Positions 56,734 to 64,000 of a DNA stretch of 64,000 nt are shown piece by piece. The position numbers and the translations under genes were made by a program. The first letter of the stretch is position 1. Each line of letters starts with the position of its first letter. The notes below the pieces were generated by a model, which searched no databases, was not told the origin of the DNA, and was given only the letters and a program-made list of their open reading frames with translations. Source of the DNA: Diphasiastrum complanatum (taxonomy: Eukaryota; Streptophyta; Lycopodiopsida; Lycopodiales; Lycopodiaceae); NCBI GenBank assembly GCA_029204225.1, contig CM055110.1:37590960-37654959 (forward strand), given 5' to 3'.

Positions 56734-57770
56734 AAAACGTACATCTACAACAAAAGATGGGACATAAACATTTATGAGTAGAGGTATATAATCTAGCATC
56801 TACAAACTGTTAACAATCTAGTATATAATCTGTGAAAAAAATGTATGAGCAGAGGTCGGAATAGACCTCGAAATAACATATCGTATACTGACTTGATTAG
56901 AAACACATATTTCGAGGTCTTTTCCGACCTCCACTGATACCCACCCCACTTATCAACAAATTCATCAATAAAAGTACAGATTTCTTTCTAGGATGTGTGG
57001 ATCTATTTTCATAAATCAGTAAGCATAAAACATAAATCAAGATACTAGAATCAGGGTAGCATGAACTGGTAAACAATAAACATAAACGAACGCCATCACA
57101 CACACCCCCTAAACTCTAAAACCTAAGCACACATGTGGAGAGAAAAAAGAAAGGTCATAGTAGAGTGCTAACCTAAACTCTCGAACCGTACGGTTACATC
57201 CTATTCCAGAATGTCACCACATGCTCCCTCCCTACGTCGTTTGGGATTTATTGTGAAACTAATCGTCCAACAAGAAACAATTGAACAATGCCTTTAACAG
57301 AAGAAAACAAGGGCTACACACCTTCCCTGAATTGGGAGTGTTGGTTACCTTTAACTCTTTCATAATCTCTCTCTCTCTTTTTCTACAAAACGTGCATCTA
57401 CCACAAAAGATGGGAGATAAACATTTATGTAGAAGTTTATGAGCAGAGGTACATAATCTAGCATCTATGAGTTGTTAACAATCTAGCATATAATCTGTTT
57501 ATGATCCAAAAAAAATGTATGAGCAACGGTCGGAATGGACCTCGGAATAACATATGGTATAATGACTTAAATAGAAACACATATTCCAAGGTCTGTTCCG
57601 ACCTCCACTGATTTCCACCCCATTTATCAACACATTCATCAATAAAAGTACAGATTTCTTTCTAAGATGTGTGAATCTGTTTTCATAAATGAGGAAGCAT
57701 AAAACATAAATCAGGATACTACGAATCAGGGTAGCATGAACTCGTAAGCATGAAACATAAACGAACTACA

Positions 57771-57827
<57 letters not shown>

Positions 57828-59212
57828 AAACTCTAAAACCTAAGCACACATGTGGAGAGAAAAAAAGAAAGGTCATAGTAGAGTGCTAACCTAAACTCCC
57901 GAACTGTACGGTTACATCCTATTCCAGAATGTCACCACATGCTCCCTCCCTACAGTGTTTGGCCTTGCTTGTGAAACTAATCGTCCAACAAGAAACAATT
58001 GAACCACGTCTTTAACGGAAGAAAACAAGGGCTACACACCTTCCTAGAATTGGGAGTGTTGGTGAATTTTAACTCTTTCATGATCTCTCTCTCTCTCTCT
58101 TTCTACAAAATGTGCATCTACAACAAAAGATGGGAGATTAGCATTTATGTAAAAGTTTATGAGTAGAGGTATATAATCTAGCATCTATGAGCTATTAACA
58201 ATCTAGGATATAATCTGTTTATGATCTGAAAAAAATGCATGAGCAAAGGTCGGAATGGATCTCAGAATAACATATCGTATACTGACTTAAATATAAACAC
58301 ATTTCGAGGTCTGTTCCGACCTCCACTGATTCTCACCCCACTTATCAACAGATTCATCAATAAAAGTACAGATTTCTTTCTAGGATGTGTGGATCTATTT
58401 TCATAAACTAGTAAGCATGAAACATAAATCAGAATGCTATGAATCAGGGTAGCATGAACTCATAAACATGAAACATAAATGAACGGCATCACACACGCAC
58501 ACACACACACTCTAAACCCTAAAACCTAAGCACACATGAGGAGAAAGAAAAAGAAAGGTCATAGTATAGTGCTAACCTAAATTGTCAAACCGTACGGTTA
58601 CATCCTATTCCAGAATGTCATCACATGCTCCCTCCCTACGAAGTTTGGGCTTTCATGTGGAACTAATCGTCCAATAAGAAACAATTGAACCACACATTTA
58701 ATGGAAGAAAACAAGGGCTATACACCTTCCTAGAATTGAGAGTGTTGGTTACCTTTAACTCTTTCATGATCTCTCTCTCTCTCTCTCTCTATTTCTACAA
58801 AACGTGCATTTACAACAAAAGATGGGAGATAAACATTTATGTAAAAGTTTAAGAGCAGAGGTATATAATCTAGCATCTATGACCTGTTACCAATCTAGCA
58901 TATAATCAGCTTATGATCTGAAAAAAAATGTATGAGCAAAGGTCGAAATGGACCTCGAAATAACATATGGCATCTATGAGCTGTTAACAATCTAGCATAT
59001 AATCTGTTTATGATCTGAAAAAAATGTATGAGTAGAGGTCGGAATGGACCTCGGAATAATAGATGGTATACTACTTAAAAAGAAATACATTTTCTGAAGT
59101 TTGTTCCGACCTCCACTGATGCCCACCTCACTTATCAACAGATTCATCAATAAAAGTACATATTTCTTTCTAGGATGTGTGGATCTGTTTTCATAAATCC
59201 TAATGAAAATAA
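56205..59212 (+). repeat. tandem array of about 700-bp units between divergent CACTA genes
   Basis: Units starting CCTCCACTGAT at about 56210, 56927, 57604, 58321 and 59110 (spacing about 670-790 bp) share the same internal order: AAAAGTACAGATTTCTTTC, a CA-rich run, CTAAGCACACATG, ACGGTTACATCC, GTCCAACAAGAAACAATTGA, CTTTAACTCTTTCATGATC, a CT-rich run, TCTACAACAAAAGATGGGA and an inverted repeat with GGTCGGAA. Microsatellites inside the units have expanded differently: (CT)n in unit 1 (56650-56731), (CA)n in unit 3 (57772-57823). The last unit is partial. No gene is inside. Confidence 0.92.
56853..56930. repeat. inverted repeat (hairpin), array unit 1
   Basis: Arms of 23 bp with one mismatch (AGGTCGGAATAGACCTCGAA at 56853-56872 and its complement ending at 56930) around a 32-bp loop. 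Equivalent structures with more mismatches are at 57528-57603, 58247-58322 and 59036-59112, always 74-78 bp overall. Confidence 0.85.
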
Positions 59213-60185
59213 ACTTGACTGTAGTTCTACACTACAAAATGTGGATCTACAACAAAAAATAGGAGACAAACTGCTACAATACTGTACAAGTACCTGGAAC
59301 TGCTACTAGTTGTGTTAGTCACTTGCTTGGATGATGTCAGACCCAAAAATGGCATAAAAGACTGCAAAACAATTTCATATCAAAAACCCATGTAACAAAT
59401 CCTCATGGGAAAATCATAGAACTAGTCATCACAATTGAATATTTTTCTACAAAAAATACCCAAGCTTTACAAATGTATCATAAATTTTTTTCACAGATCT
59501 GCATTGAAAGCTCAAAAAAACTGTCAGGGGAGGTCGGAACAGACGTTGGAATAGACACTGATATGTTGTTACTAGCATGATCTAGTTCGAGCTCCATTCC
59601 GACCCTCAAAGTACCTCGGGGAGCTGCTATGATGATGATCTGTCTGAAATGCTATGATGAATATTGGTCCAGTATCCAATAATAAAATCTGCAAAACAAA
59701 AACAAATATTGCAGTTTGTTAAGTTTAGTATCACAAAAAATAATTGTAACAAATTTATTTTACAAAAAGAGCAACAAACATCCATATGCAATCCAACATA
59801 TCCACTAAAAACTTGGATCGCCAGTAGGATCTGGTATCAGAACAGCCATCGGAATAGGTGTTGATATAACAAATTCAACAGATCCGTATATTTTGATGGG
59901 TATTCCGACTCTCTGGAATTTTGGACCAACAACACCCTCAACTATGGATCTACATCGCCCTCATCCAGCACCCTCACCTAGAATAGCCTTCGAAATAGCC
60001 TTTGAAATAGCAAATACTGTAGATCTGCCTATTCCGACGGCCTTTCCGACCTATCTGTTAAAAAATTGCATCTGCCAACTCCTTTGCCTCAAACATAAGC
60101 CTACATAGAAAACGTGGTGTCAATAAAACCAAACTGAGATCACATTGAGATGGATACTATGATGCTAGAGAAAGAGAGAGTGAGA
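59213..60185 (+). repeat. degenerate outskirts of the array
   Basis: No full unit, but GGTCGGAAC...TCCATTCCGACC at 59531-59604 keeps the arm motif and the total span of about 74 bp. Looser CATCGGAATA...TATTCCGAC and CCTATTCCGAC words follow at about 59845-59912 and 60028-60050. No gene recognised. Confidence 0.6.
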
Positions 60186-60189
60186 AAGG

Positions 60190-63100
60190 AGATTACCTTG
60201 CATCTACTAAGACGAAGAGATTTTGTGATAAATGGGATCTTGATGTGGACGATGCACGACTTTCCTGGCTATGGGGAATGTTCAGGTGAGATATCCTTGC
60301 TATCGGTTCGATTCATGGTATTATATTGAATTTTATGTGCATTCACAAATTTTCTTTCAATTCGAACATTGGACTCACGATTAAGTTGGTTGTTTTGTCT
60401 CAATGTAGGGCTCCAAACTACTAGTCACAATGCATACCCTGTTTTTGGCGAGTATTTGCAAGCACGTCACTCACAACATCTGCGAAAGATGGTTTATGAG
60501 GGCCACACTCGATACCTTCCACTCGATCACCCTATGCATCATGGGCTTGTTGGCCAGCATCCTCATTCCATGAAGGTACACTACATATTTGGGTCAATTA
60601 ATGGTATACTTCATTTATTTATTTTATGATTACTCTCTTCATGTTTCTTCTAACGATATATAATTTGCATTAAATGTGTGTGCTTGTTTGTTAATATTGT
60701 AGGCAAGTAATTGGCTTCAGATTTGGAGATCCAATCAAGATCTAGGGCGAATCCCTCCCGGCATGAAGAGGTTATCAATATTTCATGAACTCCCATATTG
60801 GGGAGAATTGTTGATAAACCATCTTTGGACCCGATGCACATATTCAAGAATGTCATGAGCACGATTTGGGAGCACTTGACTAGGTAGAAAGATAAAAAGG
60901 ACGCACGAGATGACCTAAAAGAAGTAGGAAAGATGGCCAATTTATGGCCACAAATAGTGGGGACCTTGATTGTCCTACCAAAGGCCCCATGGATTTTATC
61001 GAGGAGAGAAGAGACGATTGTAAAGAGGGCAATAGCCTCTTTTCGAACTCCGACAGGACACATGCGATGCCTAAAGAGTGCCTTCAAAAGGGACAACAAG
61101 CTAAGTGGACTAAAGTCTCATGACTGGCATAAAATTTTACAGATTGGCGTGAGATATTTTTTGACTTTTTTTCCACCTCAACATTGTCGATTACATTTTA
61201 TAGCATGTCGTGATTTCATGATGACCTCATTGCGCATATATGTATCTCAATGATCATGACCAAACTGAATTTTGTGCATGCAATTTGTGCTTCTCTTGGT
61301 GTTGAGAGGGTTCTTGACAGAGGAGTTAAGAGTGCAATCTACAAAATCAGTAGTTTGGTGAGGTACGATGAATATGTTTGCGATTCACATCATTTTTTCT
61401 TAGGGGTGATTCAAGATGATGATCTTACTAACACGTATGTCATTGTTGTTTCTCTTTCTTATGAAGATACTCCAAAGAGACACCGCTGGCATCCATTGAG
61501 GCGGCAAGACAAAGCTCCATTGAGGCAGCGTGTTTGATCAAGAAGCACTTTCTCACATCCATTCTCACTATTCAAATGCATCTCATTGTGTATTTGGTAG
61601 ATGAGGTGGCCATTGCAGGTACATCATCTACTTGCGTCAATTGCCTATTCTTAGTCCATCCTAGACTCTTGCTATTGTGATAATTCCCATATTCCCTCAC
61701 TAACATTGATTCATTTTTTTTAATTCAGGCACTGTTCATGGTCGTTGGATGTTTTTCTTGGAACAATTCATGAAAACATTGAAGGGCTTCGTAAGACAAA
61801 GAGCAAGGCCTGAGGGTAGCATGGCAAAAGGATGGCTAGTGCAAGAGTCCATGGTTTACATCACGGTTCCTTGCTCATAGCGATCCTTCTATTTCTCGTC
61901 TTTGGGATATGAAGGATGATGAGTGTGTTGTTGGGGAGGTTCCTCAAGGAAAAGGAGCGATCATGAGAATGAGTGAGTCCTTCAGGGAAAAGGTAAATAA
62001 GTTTTGCATTCTTAATAGAAAGGAAATACAAAAGTGGATTTCGCTATACAAAGAGGCCAAGGCTCGTAGACAAACTGCTCGAGCCACTTTTAGGAGAGGG
62101 AATAGAAGACAACCATACCCACCTGACTTCACCTTTCTACCCAAGGACATGATGCTTGATTGGCTGTGTGATGCACTTAGAGAAGCCTCGGCAAACAACC
62201 AAAAAATAACAGAGAGAGAGCGGGAATATGCAAGAGGGTGCGATTTACATGTAAGCTATGATGATCAACATTCACATGTTTATTAATACATGTTTGTTGT
62301 ATCCCTAACACATTTAGTTCCATTTGGTTCAGTACAAAAAATATAATGCACTCTGGACGCATGGACGACACTTTCGCACAGAGCGTATTGACAAAAATAA
62401 AAACACGTACGATTGTGGAGTCATGGCAAATTTTACCAAGAGAGTCGAGCAAGCACGACGGACACCAATTTACTCTCTTCTCAACTTGATTATTGTGGGA
62501 CAATCAATGACATCCTCGAAGTTGGATTTAGGCAATTCAACTTTTTCATATTTGATGTCAAATGGTTCAAAGCTATTTGCAATGGTCCCAATGCAACTGT
62601 CAGGAAAGATGAGAGTGGTTATTTTGCCATTGACTCCACCAAGCTTTGGACAGATCAAAGCAACACATTTGTTTCTCCGCAACAATATGAGCTGGTAAAT
62701 TTGTTCTATGTCTTCAAGATGCCTATGCTCTTTTGTTGTCAATCAATCGATTTTCATTGTACTACAAAAAATGTATATTGTGTATAGTAATACGCAAGCA
62801 ACTGTAACATAGCTATGGATACTAATTGTGAGTCAACATTTATGATAATATCGATCAATTGCAGGTGGTCTTTCACCCTGATAGTTCAGATCCCAGATGT
62901 TGGTACATGATTCAAGTCGCTCCTCGAAGTAAAATAATTTTTGAAGATAGAGATGTCGTGGAGGACATGGCGCTACTAGCTGATGCACCTCATGAACAAG
63001 ATCGTGATGACGGATTCAATGACACAATTTCAGAGGATGATCATGTGCAAGCTTCCATTAGAGAAAATTTGAGCACAAAAGAGGCCTTTCAAAAAGATAC

Positions 63101-63434
63101 TTTTTATTTTTTTTCTCAAAAGTTTCTTCCAAATGGTCCAATCAAAACACTCAAATTTGAAATCTACGTTGGGGGCAGCCCGTAAATAAACCATTTTATC
63201 TGTAGTATAATATGTAACTCAGCAAAAAAATAGTAGAACTTTTGAACAGCAGATCGGATTGAGACGATTACAGTGCCATTAGAAAGCCCTCAAATAGAGC
63301 TTTTCAACGACACCCAACATGACCTAGTTCCGAGCTACGATGAAGATTTGGTTTGGGAGGTAGACCCATTTGGTTTGGGAGATTTGTCGCATGATGATGC
63401 GCAAATGATAACGATGAACCACCAAAATGAATGA
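60190..63434 (+). pseudogene. CACTA TNP2-like transposase, 5'-truncated and mutated
   Basis: Splice-consistent exons: to 60285 (TMHDFPGYGECSG), 60409-60575 (MVYEGHTRYLPLDHPM), 60703 to about 61618 (KRLSIFHELPYWGELL, PWILSRREETIVKRAIASFR, LKSHDWHKIL, GVKSAIYKISSLVR, MHLIVYLVDEVAI), 61729-62250 (GTVHGRWMFFLEQFMKTLKG, RARPEGSMAKGWLVQESM), 62333-62694 (GTINDILEVGFRQFNFFIFD) and 62865-63181 or 63185. An acidic frame at 63252-63434 may be a last exon. These are the TNP2 blocks of plant CACTA transposases. The N-terminal third is absent; the array lies in its place. A frameshift near 60824, a TAG at 60885-60887 and a frameshift near 62465 inactivate it. In intact elements the protein cuts and joins the element ends. 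Confidence 0.85.
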
Positions 63435-64000
63435 GTGTGACAATATGATGTATTTCAATTCATTGTAATATGAATCATATTGCTCATAGATACAATTACA
63501 CTTTATTAATTGACTAGTCGACATCGAACAAGAAATCGATGCATGTGAGTACACAATTTGTGATCGACATTTTTTTGTGATACATAAACTTCTTTATTCA
63601 CTTGTGCATGTGGCAACCAAAGTTGATAGAAAATGGAATTCAATGTCTTGATAGGTAACAAATTCCAAAAGTGAGATCCATTTACATTCTGTTTTATACC
63701 GTGGTTTATATCGAGGGGCTTTTTTTTCATCAGTCTCGGTATTCTCCTCGGTTAGCAGAGTGTACTAGAATGCCTCTAGCTATTTGGACCCTTTTTATAA
63801 CCCTCTCTATAAATGTCTCAAAAACAAATGCAAATTTGGTAGGCTTATACCAATGACAGCCTCGGTATACCCTTCAAATTAGCTTCAATATTCCAATGTA
63901 TGTTTTGAGGCCTTCTAGTGGATTTATAACCCTCTCTATATCCCTCTCTATAAATGTTTCAAAATCAAGTTCAAATTTGGTAGGCTTATTTTGAGGCCAA
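63435..64000 (+). repeat. region downstream of TNP2 with direct repeats
   Basis: TTATAACCCTCTCTATAAATGT followed by a TCAAAAxCAAxTxCAAATTT segment and GGTAGGCTTAT occurs near 63795-63850 and 63925-63990, with a third TTATAACCCTCTCTATA piece between. Could be subterminal CACTA repeats, but the terminal CACTA motif is not in the window. Confidence 0.5.

Noticed and set aside
59228-59245. CACTACAAAATG, a possible CACTA terminus
   Set aside because: It aligns with the TTTCTACAAAACGTGCATCT segment of the array units, so it is a unit variant, and no inverted partner was found.

Overview
The window is nuclear DNA from a seed plant. Genes are split by GT-AG introns, the families present are plant-type (AKR4-like aldo-keto reductases, Ty1/copia and Ty3/gypsy retrotransposons, a CACTA DNA transposon, a TRIM-like element), and microsatellites and large tandem repeats are abundant. 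The species cannot be named from the sequence. Nothing bacterial or organellar was seen, and no rRNA, tRNA or CRISPR was recognised.

The only host genes recognised are a small aldo-keto reductase (AKR) cluster. Three copies on the minus strand (9834-12257, 35915-38103, 45614-47768) each splice cleanly into five exons encoding 315-317 aa, with the catalytic Asp/Tyr/Lys/His tetrad present. A fourth copy on the plus strand (20498-21914) is a pseudogene with no recognisable exon 1 and three frameshifting deletions. The two right-hand copies are almost identical and are recent duplicates. Each has a 110-bp tandem repeat starting within about 10 bp of the ATG (four and six units); the older copy has only two short units, further away.

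Region by region: 1-7008 is the 5' part of a minus-strand Ty3/gypsy element (LTR, PBS, leader, gag, protease, start of RT) carrying stops and frameshifts. 7.0-9.8 kb holds LTR and leader fragments, partly shared with 34.6-35.9 kb. 12.6-14.9 kb holds two head-to-tail copies of a GGCGCC-rich repeat that also occurs inverted at 5.0-6.2 kb. 15-18 kb is an LTR fragment followed by GA/CT microsatellites mixed with a short minisatellite. 18.7-19.4 kb is a copia remnant. 22.8-25.3 kb is decayed gypsy. 25.7-27.8 kb has unrecognised minus-strand coding debris. 28.4-33.1 kb is an older copia gag-containing sequence interrupted by a deleted copia element (29971-32879) with LTRs, PBS and a perfect target-site duplication. 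38.7-39.3 kb is a TRIM-like element. 40.8-42.3 kb has two gypsy integrase fragments. 42.3-45.6 kb has odd low-complexity DNA (G28, CGCGAAA palindromes) and a hAT-type BED finger piece. 48.4-51.4 kb is a copia leader, PBS and LTR.

51.4-63.4 kb is a CACTA-type region: two TNPA-like (Ptta/En/Spm) gene copies on the minus strand, one interrupted by a copia LTR relic, and a 5'-truncated, mutated TNP2 transposase gene on the plus strand. Between the divergent genes lies a 3-kb array of about 700-bp units, each carrying an inverted repeat built on GGTCGGAA. This array, the AKR promoter repeats and the cofactor-site substitution in the AKRs are the parts most worth a second look. Exon boundaries were placed by eye from splice dinucleotides, reading frame and family similarity; no alignment or database search was run.
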